Assembly (NCBI GenBank): GCA_028281025.1
Contig: JANQKR010000034.1
Span: forward strand, 190,251-254,250
Direction of reading: 5' to 3'
From: Croceivirga sp.
GTDB taxonomy: Bacteria > Bacteroidota > Bacteroidia > Flavobacteriales > Flavobacteriaceae
Length of the DNA stretch: 64,000 bases
Shown here: one piece after another, positions 45,623 to 53,948 of the stretch
How positions within the stretch are numbered: position 1 is the stretch's first letter
Layout of the letters: every line of letters begins with the position of its first letter
Translations under genes and position numbers: made by a program
Notes under the pieces: model-generated
Told to the model about the DNA's origin: nothing
The model's input: only the letters and a program-made list of their open reading frames with translations
Database searches by the model: none

Positions 45623-48600
45623 AATCCAAAACCAAGGCCAAAAGCAAAACGCAGACCATCCGAACTATTGAACAGGCCCGCATTAAAGGATAGAATATCC
45701 GCTCCATTGACAAAAAAACCTCCCCCATAGGAATTGTGCCAAGTATCGGAGTCCTCATTGGGAATCCACACCCTTCCGTAGTCAAATCCTCCATAAATTC
45801 CCGGGGTGACCGGTAAAAGACCGGTTCTACGTTCGCGAAAGCTCCACCTTACATCCGTATTTTGAAAGTATGCCGTTTTTCCGGTAAACCGTTGGAATCG
45901 GAATCCGCGTAACCCGTTATTGGCACCTATACTTGCTGCTTGGTAAAACTCAAAATCATCACCAATATTAAAATGGCCCTTAAATTTTGTGGCCAGGACC
46001 AATTGTCCACTGGGAACCAGTCTGTAGTCAAATGATAGTGAAGGTATGACATACCCAAAGGTCCTATCGGAATCGTTCAAATTAGCGGTATACCCTCCTT
46101 CCAATGAAAATGCCATTCCCATGGTCGGAAAAGCCTCATTGTCAGAATTGGAATAACTGTAGGACGCATTTACACCAAAAAACTCTTGCTGTGTATCCCT
46201 TCCCAAATCGGTAAAAAATCCTTCAATGAACCGGCCTTCGGTTTCTTCCACATCAAAGTTTTCATAGGAAACGCCCAATTTAACTTTGGATCCAAGAAAT
46301 CCCCTCCACACCAAAGAAGGTGAAAAATGAAGTTGCCGTATTTTCACTCGATTGAAATCAAAATCCACATCATCATCAAAGTTTGGGGTGTCATTTCCAA
46401 AACCAAAGAAATTAATGGCAAAATTGGGACTGGTGAATTTTGCCTCCAGTTCCAGGTTCACCTTTTCAAAAACATTGGCAAACTCACCACTATACCCAAA
46501 ATCAAACCCATTTGTGGCAAAATAATAGGCAGCATTTAGGGTGTGTTGTTGGGTAAAGGGATTTTGACGAAATCCATTGAACGTATAGGTGTTGGTGGCG
46601 CCTACTCGTAATCCATCGTCGGGATTAAAACCAATTGATGGTAGGAATTGATTGTTGCTGGACTTGATTTTTATAAACTGATACGTATTGGTGTCATAAT
46701 CATTTATCTTGTTGATCCTACCGGCAAATGCTTCTTCATAGCTGTTCTTTTTAGCTTTAAAATCATAAACATGGACATTTTTGGCCTTTTCATTGATTTT
46801 ATACACATCATTATTCTGACCCCCTATCAATCGTACCTTTATTTGACCCGTGTTCCCATTCACTTCAAAAATATCATCATCATCCAAGCCATAAACCCAA
46901 ATCTCCTTGTTTTGATCGGGATCAAATACTTTGTCAAAGAAAAGATCGGTCTTTTTTCCACCCTTGATCCGATAGGCTTTCACATCCACCCTTCCATTAT
47001 CCAATGGATTGATGACAAAGTGATCATCCTTATCCGTTCCCGTAATGACACTGTATTTATTGAGTACTCCATAATACGCCTCAGCGGTCTTTACCAGACT
47101 TTCCTTCCTTTTTAATAGTATGGTCTTCATATTATCCACGGTCTCATCCCGGACCTCTTCGGGAAACTGCCGGAAAGCCTTGTCCACCGTTTTGGCATCT
47201 ATATGTTGTTGGATATATTTCGCCTGTTCCATCCAGTCTTCCAAAGTTGTTTCGGACAACAGGGCCATATCCAAGGCAAAGGTCATTGGAGATGAATTGA
47301 ACCCCTTCACACTACGTATCTCCTCTTGAAATCCTTCAAACAATCTCAGGGAAGGGACGGCCCTACTCGCAAACGCCATTAAGGCGCCATCGCCCATTAT
47401 GGAAAACGCCTGGTCCCGATCTCTGGGAATGGGTTTAAAGACTTTGGTACCATCTTCTTTTTTAAAACGTGCCCAGCGCCATTGGTCCACATGCCGGTCC
47501 CAATCCCCAATGAGCATATCAAAAAGCCGTGCCCTTACATAGGTATTGGCGTCCACTTGGTATTCTTCATCCTTGCGTAATTTCTCTATGAAATCGTCCG
47601 TGCTTTCAATTTTTTCGGTCTTTCCAAAACTATCCAGATCATGCCCTTCCGAAACGTGCTCTTCAATCATATACAATTCATCACCAAAATCCACATTAAA
47701 ACCTTTCAAGGCTTTTTGCTTTGGGATATAAAAGAGTTTTGGGTTGGTATGGAAAATGCCCACCGCATCGGACAAGGTCCCGACCGCAAAAGGGGCATAG
47801 GGGTGGGAACCCGTGTAAAAATCCAAGAGTATGGATTCCGTGAACGTATCTTCAAATTCGCCAACAACATACTTTTCCTGAAAGGCCAATGCCTGTAAAT
47901 AGAGTTCTGCACTCTTTCGCAATGCCCGCATCACAAATTGCCTTCCGTCCTTATGCTGCAACCGCAATGACTTGGATTGATGCCCGCCCCCTTTTCGTAT
48001 GGGTACCAGTCCACCGTACATGGTGTCCAAATCCACAGTTGGGGCCTTCACTTTTGTAGCATAGTACTTTCGATACCGTTCCCCCCAGACCATCTTATAA
48101 AATCCGGTTTTATCCACTTCCTCATCGGTATAGATCGAGGCTTCCACATAAGCGGGAAAACTACTTTTCCCCTTAAATTCGGCAGGTTGTTGATTTGGCG
48201 GAAGTACCTGGGCCTCAAAAAGTGTTGACTTCACCTCGTCCCCAACACCCTTAAACGTGACTGTTGACTCCCCATTGGCATACACTTTTAAAACGGCATA
48301 TCCCATTTGACCTGTGGAAAATTGGCTGCCGTTCAATAAGCGTGCTGCCCCTTTTTTGGCACCCGAACCACTTACGATCTGAGGCGTGTTCTCTTCAACA
48401 ATATATTGAAGGGTATGTTCATGACCAGAAACAAAAATTACCTTTTCCGAATATTGGGCAAGTGTAACAATACGTTTCTTCAACTCGTTGTATTTCTTAT
48501 TGGACAAATCCGTGTTGGAAGCACCCGTAGTCCTGCGCAGCACGTTCGCCAATGTACCTACAATAGGTAAAGGGAAGCTTCCCTCGGTTGGAAAAATATG

Positions 48601-49317
48601 CTGTTTGAATGAAAATTGACCACCATGGGACCCATAGGTGAACATGGGATGGTGCATGGCCAAAATAGTGGTTTTGCCCCTATTTTTTTTAATAAGGCCC
48701 TCCAATTCTTCCAAGAACTTTTCCCTATCCTTAATTTCACAGCCGTCATTGATATTAGGGTGTTTGTCCCAATCCACTAGATACCACTGGGTATCTATGG
48801 TTATTAAAACAATGTCGTCACCAATGTCAACTTTATCCAAAGGACATCCATTTTCTGGCAGGAACACATCTTTTCCTTTAAGCCTATCCTCGATATATTT
48901 TTCCTGCCTTTTTAACCCTTTCAGCCCTTTGGCATACCAATCGTGATTGCCAGGAATAAAAATGGTTTGCCCGCTAAAATCGTTGACGGACTTCAATTGG
49001 GCATCCAAATGGTTTTTTGCGATTTCATGGGCTTCACCACTTTGCTTATCTGGGAGCCCAGCAGGGTAAATATTGTCCCCTAGGAAAATGGCCGTACTGT
49101 TTTTTGGTGCCGAGGAAACTTCGGACTGGAAAGCTTTTAAAGCGGGGTTCAGACTTCCCATGGGCGACTTTCCGGCATCACCTATTAAATAGAACGTGTG
49201 GATAGGGTCTTGATCCAATGATGGATTTTCCGCCTTGATGTCCGCATATTTTGGTTTATAAGTGGCGCAACCGGAGATAATAAGGATGAATGCGAGGGTT
49301 AGGTAAAGATGTTTCAT
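45619..49317 (-). CDS. Metallophosphoesterase / kinase-like / Omp85-barrel fusion lipoprotein
   Basis: A 1232-residue outer-membrane lipoprotein (MKHLYLTLAFILIISGC, Cys17). Residues 40-360 are a calcineurin-like phosphoesterase with its metal ligands in order: IGDAG (45-49), GDN (80-82), GNHD (123-126), MHHPM (221-225) and GHEH (298-301). Residues 440-650 look kinase-like: a Gly-rich turn (KGGGHQSKSLRL), a candidate ATP-lysine strand (FVMRALRK), a hinge-like ELYMIEEHV, the catalytic-loop-like GDWDRHVDQWRW (605-615) and the metal-motif-like PRDRDQAF (631-638). From about 900 on, amphipathic strands end in a terminal Phe and include the Omp85-like LRGFRFQRF. The barrel and phosphoesterase are well supported; the kinase-like reading is inference. 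Confidence 0.8.
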   Translation of the reverse strand: MKHLYLTLAFILIISGCATYKPKYADIKAENPSLDQDPIHTFYLIGDAGKSPMGSLNPALKAFQSEVSSAPKNSTAIFLGDNIYPAGLPDKQSGEAHEIAKNHLDAQLKSVNDFSGQTIFIPGNHDWYAKGLKGLKRQEKYIEDRLKGKDVFLPENGCPLDKVDIGDDIVLITIDTQWYLVDWDKHPNINDGCEIKDREKFLEELEGLIKKNRGKTTILAMHHPMFTYGSHGGQFSFKQHIFPTEGSFPLPIVGTLANVLRRTTGASNTDLSNKKYNELKKRIVTLAQYSEKVIFVSGHEHTLQYIVEENTPQIVSGSGAKKGAARLLNGSQFSTGQMGYAVLKVYANGESTVTFKGVGDEVKSTLFEAQVLPPNQQPAEFKGKSSFPAYVEASIYTDEEVDKTGFYKMVWGERYRKYYATKVKAPTVDLDTMYGGLVPIRKGGGHQSKSLRLQHKDGRQFVMRALRKSAELYLQALAFQEKYVVGEFEDTFTESILLDFYTGSHPYAPFAVGTLSDAVGIFHTNPKLFYIPKQKALKGFNVDFGDELYMIEEHVSEGHDLDSFGKTEKIESTDDFIEKLRKDEEYQVDANTYVRARLFDMLIGDWDRHVDQWRWARFKKEDGTKVFKPIPRDRDQAFSIMGDGALMAFASRAVPSLRLFEGFQEEIRSVKGFNSSPMTFALDMALLSETTLEDWMEQAKYIQQHIDAKTVDKAFRQFPEEVRDETVDNMKTILLKRKESLVKTAEAYYGVLNKYSVITGTDKDDHFVINPLDNGRVDVKAYRIKGGKKTDLFFDKVFDPDQNKEIWVYGLDDDDIFEVNGNTGQIKVRLIGGQNNDVYKINEKAKNVHVYDFKAKKNSYEEAFAGRINKINDYDTNTYQFIKIKSSNNQFLPSIGFNPDDGLRVGATNTYTFNGFRQNPFTQQHTLNAAYYFATNGFDFGYSGEFANVFEKVNLELEAKFTSPNFAINFFGFGNDTPNFDDDVDFDFNRVKIRQLHFSPSLVWRGFLGSKVKLGVSYENFDVEETEGRFIEGFFTDLGRDTQQEFFGVNASYSYSNSDNEAFPTMGMAFSLEGGYTANLNDSDRTFGYVIPSLSFDYRLVPSGQLVLATKFKGHFNIGDDFEFYQAASIGANNGLRGFRFQRFTGKTAYFQNTDVRWSFRERRTGLLPVTPGIYGGFDYGRVWIPNEDSDTWHNSYGGGFFVNGADILSFNAGLFNSSDGLRFAFGLGFGF

Positions 49318-49369
49318 ATCACGTGCTTCGTTCCAAAAATTCGTATTTTGGATTATTCAATATACAACT

Positions 49370-50563
49370 ATGTCGGAAATCGTTCAAAAAGCTGAAGATT
49401 TTGTCACAAGACTTTTGGAAACGGAATTGGATTCCAGGTTTTTATACCACAATCTTAAACACACACAACGGGTGGTAAAAAGTACAAAGGAGCTATTGGA
49501 GCATTATGACCTTGGTCCCGCCGAAACCGAGCAATTGGTATTGGCCGCATGGTTTCATGACACCGGATATACCAAAGGAGTGGATAAGCATGAGGAAAAA
49601 AGCAGTGAATTGGCCGCGGACTTTTTAAATGGGGAAGGGTATGATAAAAAGGCATTGGAACACGTACATTCTTTAATTCTGGCTACAGAACGGTACCATA
49701 GCCCTACCAATTTACACGAAGAAATCATTAGGGATGCCGATGCCTCCCATTTTGCACAAAAGAGTTATTGGGAGACAACGGATTACCTCAAGGAAGAACT
49801 GGAACTTTTGGAAATTGCCACCCATTCTCCCAAACAGTGGCGGGATATTAACATTAAAATGTTTCGCAGCGAGCATCAATTCTATACCGAGTATGCACAA
49901 GAACACTGGGAGCCGGGAAAGGAAAAGAACCTAAAACAACTGGTCAAGGAAAAGAAAACCGAAAAAGAGATTGCCAAGAAAGAATCCCTAAAAGCGAAGT
50001 ATAAGAGTGAAAGCCCCGATCGAGGTATACAGACCTTGTTTAGGGTTACCTTAAAAAACCATCTCACCTTAAGTGATATTGCAGATACCAAGGCCAATAT
50101 CCTTCTTTCGGTAAATGCGATTATTATTTCGGTCGCCCTTTCCAATCTCATTCCCAAACTGGACAACCCGTCCAATACCTATTTGATCTATCCGACCACT
50201 ATTTTTATTGTGTTTAGCGTTATTTCAATGATACTGGCTGTTTTGGCCACTAGGCCCAATGTTACCAGTGGCAAATTTACCAAGGCCGATGTTGAACAAA
50301 AACGGGTGAACCTACTCTTTTTTGGAAACTTCCATAAAATGGAACTTAACGAATATGAATGGGCCATTCAGGAGCTGGTAAAGGACAAGGACTATATCTA
50401 TAGCTCCTTGACCAAGGATCTTTACTTTCTGGGATTGGTACTGAACAGAAAATATAAAATCCTCAGGTGGACCTATAGTATTTTTATCTTTGGAATTGTT
50501 GTTTCCGTGCTTGCCTTTGGAATTGCCTTTCGTTTCTTTGGTCCGGAGCGTATGGTGTTCTAA
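49370..50563 (+). CDS. HD-domain phosphohydrolase fused to a Pycsar-effector-type membrane domain
   Basis: A 397-residue protein. The N-terminal HD domain (10-180) has H27 and H31 in YHNLKHT, H63-D64 in AAWFHDTGY, and D122/D124 in IIRDADASH, so metal ligands are intact. A charged, Lys/Glu-rich linker (183-217) follows. The C-terminal part (220-390) resembles the Pycsar effector membrane family (PycTM/DUF5706): HLTLSDIADTKANILLSVNA, then membrane segments at about 245-262, 272-293 and 366-389. Pycsar effectors act on the membrane in response to cyclic pyrimidine nucleotides; HD enzymes often hydrolyse nucleotides. No cyclase gene is adjacent, so a housekeeping signalling role is as likely as defence. 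It ends 4 bases before the convergent GAF gene. Confidence 0.85.
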   Translation: MSEIVQKAEDFVTRLLETELDSRFLYHNLKHTQRVVKSTKELLEHYDLGPAETEQLVLAAWFHDTGYTKGVDKHEEKSSELAADFLNGEGYDKKALEHVHSLILATERYHSPTNLHEEIIRDADASHFAQKSYWETTDYLKEELELLEIATHSPKQWRDINIKMFRSEHQFYTEYAQEHWEPGKEKNLKQLVKEKKTEKEIAKKESLKAKYKSESPDRGIQTLFRVTLKNHLTLSDIADTKANILLSVNAIIISVALSNLIPKLDNPSNTYLIYPTTIFIVFSVISMILAVLATRPNVTSGKFTKADVEQKRVNLLFFGNFHKMELNEYEWAIQELVKDKDYIYSSLTKDLYFLGLVLNRKYKILRWTYSIFIFGIVVSVLAFGIAFRFFGPERMVF

Positions 50564-50567
50564 GACT

Positions 50568-52940
50568 TTAGTGCTTTAACTCTTCCATTAAGTCATCATA
50601 GGTGTAGGTCTTCTCAGAAGTAGCATCAGTCTTATAAAGGATTTCGGCCCTAATGGCCTTTAATCCGGTAACCCCTTGCAATCCTTCCAACTCTACAATT
50701 TCAATGGAATTGGTAAAGTATCCCTTGGCTTTAAGGAAATGGACATAACGCAGATACTCACGCTCATCCTTTTTCTGCGAATACACTATGGCCAGTTTTC
50801 CTTTTTGTGTAAGGCGTTGATTCGTTCCTTTGATGATGGACTTATCAATTCGCTTTTTAATGATTTCATAACGGGCGTTATAGGTGCCATCCACATCAAA
50901 GCGCTTTTCGTCCATACGGAAACGAATGGCCAAAGGCGTGCTGTACACCAACAGTAAGGAGGTAACATCCAACGGTACCGGCAAATTGGGCTTTAAGGAG
51001 TAGTGTTTGTTCTCCATTTCAACCATGGTCTGCAACTGCCATAACCTTAAATTGTTTAAATAGAGCTCGTCAAAGGTCCTATCATTTGCAATGGAAGTGC
51101 CTATATACATATTGTGTTCAACACCGTCCGTTTTATACCGTTCAAAATAATGGGGAAACATCCTTTGGGCATCTTGTTGTTTTTTATCCAACAAGGCCGC
51201 CAGTTTCATATTTGTTTCCATCACGCTCTCGTCGTAATTACGCCTATGGTCATAATAGGATTCGGTAGTGGCGTCTATTTGTCCCTCATAGTTTTCAATC
51301 AACACTTTGATCTCCTTATCTTCCCTTTTAAGATGGTGGAAAGCAGGGTTGACCTCTTCCTGGACAAAATCAAATACGGCCTGTTCACTATGGGTGTAAA
51401 GTGTATCTTTTACCTCTTCCAAGTGATTATTGACCCTAAATGTCAATTCTTCATAAATAGGAAGTTTCAACTTTTTATAGGCCATTTCCAAAATGGTCTG
51501 TATTTCGGAAAGTTGGATCATTAAATCGCGCTGTATCGCCAAATTCCGTTCCTTGGATGAGTCCTTGATGTCTATTTGTCCATACAGTGGATAGACTTCT
51601 TTAAAAACAATTTCGTTAAAGAACGGTTCTTCACCGACCAGTTCATAATTCATAAAGCGTTTGGCTTCCTCCTGAAACTTCCAGTATACCGAGGAGTGGA
51701 CCGTGGTACATTCGTGTTGGATGATGGCATCGATAAGGTTTTGCTCCTCTTCAATAGATCGAATGACGGCAGAAACGATGAACGGCATTACATCTGCCAA
51801 TTTATTGGCATTGATACTGTTCAGTTCGTTTACCTTATCGGAAACCAACTCCAAAACCCCTAAAAGATTCCCCTCATCCGCTATGGGTGCCAGGATGGCA
51901 CTTTTTATACCCTGGTCATACAGGTTTTTATAAGGTTGTTCACCGCCGGAATTCTTGTAGTACTTATCTACATTGGGAATGGCTAAGAAGGTGTTTTCAT
52001 CCAAAAGTTTGCTGTAAGAGCTACCGCAAAGCATTGCGTCACAGGATTCCATTTCCTTGCCCTTTAGGATAAAGCTTTCAATGCCTTTTCCATATATTTT
52101 TAAAAACCGGTTGCTGGTAAGATCATATCCAGCAAAACCTACGTTGATGTTCTTTAAATTGAACAGTGACCGAAACGTATCCTGAAAACTATCCATGAAG
52201 TTCTCGGCACCACGCTTGTTGCTTCCTATCAGTGTGGATTTGATTTCGGAAATGGAGTGCTCCGCAGTCACATCGAACATATTTGAAATCACAAACCCTT
52301 TGGAAATAAAACTATTGGGCGGAATCTTTTCTTTCCAAAGTTCCAGATTATCAAAATTATCCAACAGTTCCTCAAAGTCTTCCTGTTTTAGATCTTTGGC
52401 GTGTTCCGTTGGTGTTATCTCCATGAAATCGGCATTGTACAGAATGCGATAATGGCGCATTAGACCTTTGGCATCCGGGATATCATAAAACAAAGGACGT
52501 TTGAAGTCCAGTTGGAAGCCATAGTAAAAACTAAGGACGACCGTACACTGCATAATGTAGTGCAGGTTGTCGGGAAGGTTTCGTATTTCAAGTTCAAAAT
52601 CATCCCCGGCTTCCTTTAGTATTTTTTTGAACCGCTCGGAGGAGTTAAAAACCAAATTGGCAAAAGGGATGGATGCGGCTTTTATCTCATTATGGGTCAA
52701 GACCGGGGAAAAAGTATCTGCCAGGATGGTCTTAATGACATCGTTATGTTTCCCTATGAGGGACAAATCATCAAAACCCTCCCGTAATTCAGGATACGGC
52801 GCTACAGCATCCAATACATATTTTGCCCTTGCAGCAAGGAATTCATCCTTGCTCTTGAGCTGTTCATCATAGTGTTCCAACAACTTATTGAAACTTACGA
52901 GTTGAATCAACGGTACCTCTCCTGTATACTGTCCGTTCAT
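50568..52940 (-). CDS. Large GAF-domain protein
   Basis: A 790-residue soluble protein without signal or membrane segments. A GAF-like domain lies near residues 235-400 (AENFMDSFQDTFRSLFN, then IKSAILAPIADEGNLLGVLELVSDKVNELN). The N-terminal 220 residues are helical and unrecognised. The region 480-620 is strongly helical and charged, probably coiled coil, and the C-terminal part is unassigned. GAF domains bind cyclic nucleotides or other small ligands, and no catalytic output domain such as kinase or cyclase is visible. It converges on the HD-Pycsar gene and is divergent from an LpxH-like phosphoesterase 114 bases away. A shared nucleotide-signalling role is speculation from position. Confidence 0.75.
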   Translation of the reverse strand: MNGQYTGEVPLIQLVSFNKLLEHYDEQLKSKDEFLAARAKYVLDAVAPYPELREGFDDLSLIGKHNDVIKTILADTFSPVLTHNEIKAASIPFANLVFNSSERFKKILKEAGDDFELEIRNLPDNLHYIMQCTVVLSFYYGFQLDFKRPLFYDIPDAKGLMRHYRILYNADFMEITPTEHAKDLKQEDFEELLDNFDNLELWKEKIPPNSFISKGFVISNMFDVTAEHSISEIKSTLIGSNKRGAENFMDSFQDTFRSLFNLKNINVGFAGYDLTSNRFLKIYGKGIESFILKGKEMESCDAMLCGSSYSKLLDENTFLAIPNVDKYYKNSGGEQPYKNLYDQGIKSAILAPIADEGNLLGVLELVSDKVNELNSINANKLADVMPFIVSAVIRSIEEEQNLIDAIIQHECTTVHSSVYWKFQEEAKRFMNYELVGEEPFFNEIVFKEVYPLYGQIDIKDSSKERNLAIQRDLMIQLSEIQTILEMAYKKLKLPIYEELTFRVNNHLEEVKDTLYTHSEQAVFDFVQEEVNPAFHHLKREDKEIKVLIENYEGQIDATTESYYDHRRNYDESVMETNMKLAALLDKKQQDAQRMFPHYFERYKTDGVEHNMYIGTSIANDRTFDELYLNNLRLWQLQTMVEMENKHYSLKPNLPVPLDVTSLLLVYSTPLAIRFRMDEKRFDVDGTYNARYEIIKKRIDKSIIKGTNQRLTQKGKLAIVYSQKKDEREYLRYVHFLKAKGYFTNSIEIVELEGLQGVTGLKAIRAEILYKTDATSEKTYTYDDLMEELKH

Positions 52941-52965
52941 ATTGACTTAGTCGATATTTAGTCTT

Positions 52966-52973
52966 CAAAGTTA
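52966..52973 (-). promoter_or_regulatory. Bacteroidota -7 box before the GAF gene
   Basis: On the minus strand TAACTTTG fully matches TAnnTTTG and ends 25 bases before the GAF gene ATG. No TTTG is found at the usual -33 distance, so confidence is low. Confidence 0.3.
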
Positions 52974-53054
52974 CAAAAAGTGTTTCTTCCACATTGTTAA
53001 CGAGTTGTTTATGGTTTATTGGACATTTTTTGGATATTTAATGAAAAATAAACC

Positions 53055-53948
53055 ATGTCTTCCCGCAACAGATTGGACAGATGCTACGCTAAGGCAAAAA
53101 CCATCCCATTTAATAACGATTCCAAATTTATTTTCTTTAGTGATTGCCACAGGGGGGACAACAGTTTTGCCGATGATTTTGCCAATAATCGAAACATTTA
53201 TTTCCATGCCTTGAACCATTATTATCGGGAGGGTTTTGAATATTGTGAACTTGGGGATGGGGATGAGCTTTGGGAAAACCTAAACTTTGAGGCCATTTTT
53301 GAGGCCCATAAAAACGTATTTCAGCTTTTAAAGCAATTCCACCTGGACAACCGATTGCACATGGTTTGGGGGAACCATGATATGGTATACCAAGACCCCA
53401 ACTATGTGGAAAAACACCTATCCAGTTATTTTGAACCTATCGATGGCAGGGATATTGAGCTCTTTGAAAATATTACCTACCATGAGGGAATTGTTCTAAA
53501 ACACGAGGAAACCGGTCAAGAGCTTTTCTGTTGCCACGGCCATCAAGCAGATTGGTGGAATTATAACTTTTGGCGCATAGGACGTTTTTTGGTCCGTATC
53601 CTATGGAAACCTTTACAGGTGTTGGGTATTGCGGATCCCACCAGCCCTGCCAAGAATTACAAGGAGTTGATACGTATTGAGAAACGAATCAAAAAGTGGA
53701 TTTTACAGAACAACCTTCGTATCACCATTGCCGGTCATACCCATAGACCCCGGTTTCCCGAACCCGGACAGATACCTTTTTTTAATGATGGAAGTTGCGT
53801 ACATCCAAGAAGCATAACGGGAATAGAACTGGAAAATGGGGAAATATCATTGATCAAATGGCATATTGATACCAAACCCGACGGTACGCTCCAAATTGTT
53901 CGAGTGCTGTTGGAGGGTCCGGAAAAACTAGTGGATTATATGGGTTAA
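53055..53948 (+). CDS. LpxH-like calcineurin-family metallophosphoesterase
   Basis: A 297-residue cytoplasmic or peripheral-membrane phosphoesterase. Metal-binding motifs are SDCHRGD (D30, H32), ELGDGDELWE (D68), WGNHDM, the histidine segment CCHGHQAD and AGHTHRPRF near residue 240. The pattern resembles UDP-2,3-diacylglucosamine hydrolases and related enzymes, although the usual GDxFDxW is here GDGDELW. A basic/aromatic segment (FWRIGRFLVRILWKPLQVLG) could associate with the membrane. The natural substrate is unknown. It is divergent from the GAF gene and its stop overlaps that of the aminotransferase-fold gene by four bases. Confidence 0.85.
   Translation: MSSRNRLDRCYAKAKTIPFNNDSKFIFFSDCHRGDNSFADDFANNRNIYFHALNHYYREGFEYCELGDGDELWENLNFEAIFEAHKNVFQLLKQFHLDNRLHMVWGNHDMVYQDPNYVEKHLSSYFEPIDGRDIELFENITYHEGIVLKHEETGQELFCCHGHQADWWNYNFWRIGRFLVRILWKPLQVLGIADPTSPAKNYKELIRIEKRIKKWILQNNLRITIAGHTHRPRFPEPGQIPFFNDGSCVHPRSITGIELENGEISLIKWHIDTKPDGTLQIVRVLLEGPEKLVDYMG

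Noticed and set aside
49370..53948. A complete Pycsar or CBASS defence operon
   Set aside because: Only an effector-like membrane domain is present. No cyclase, TIR, ubiquitin-like or nuclease genes were seen nearby, and the three genes are not codirectional.
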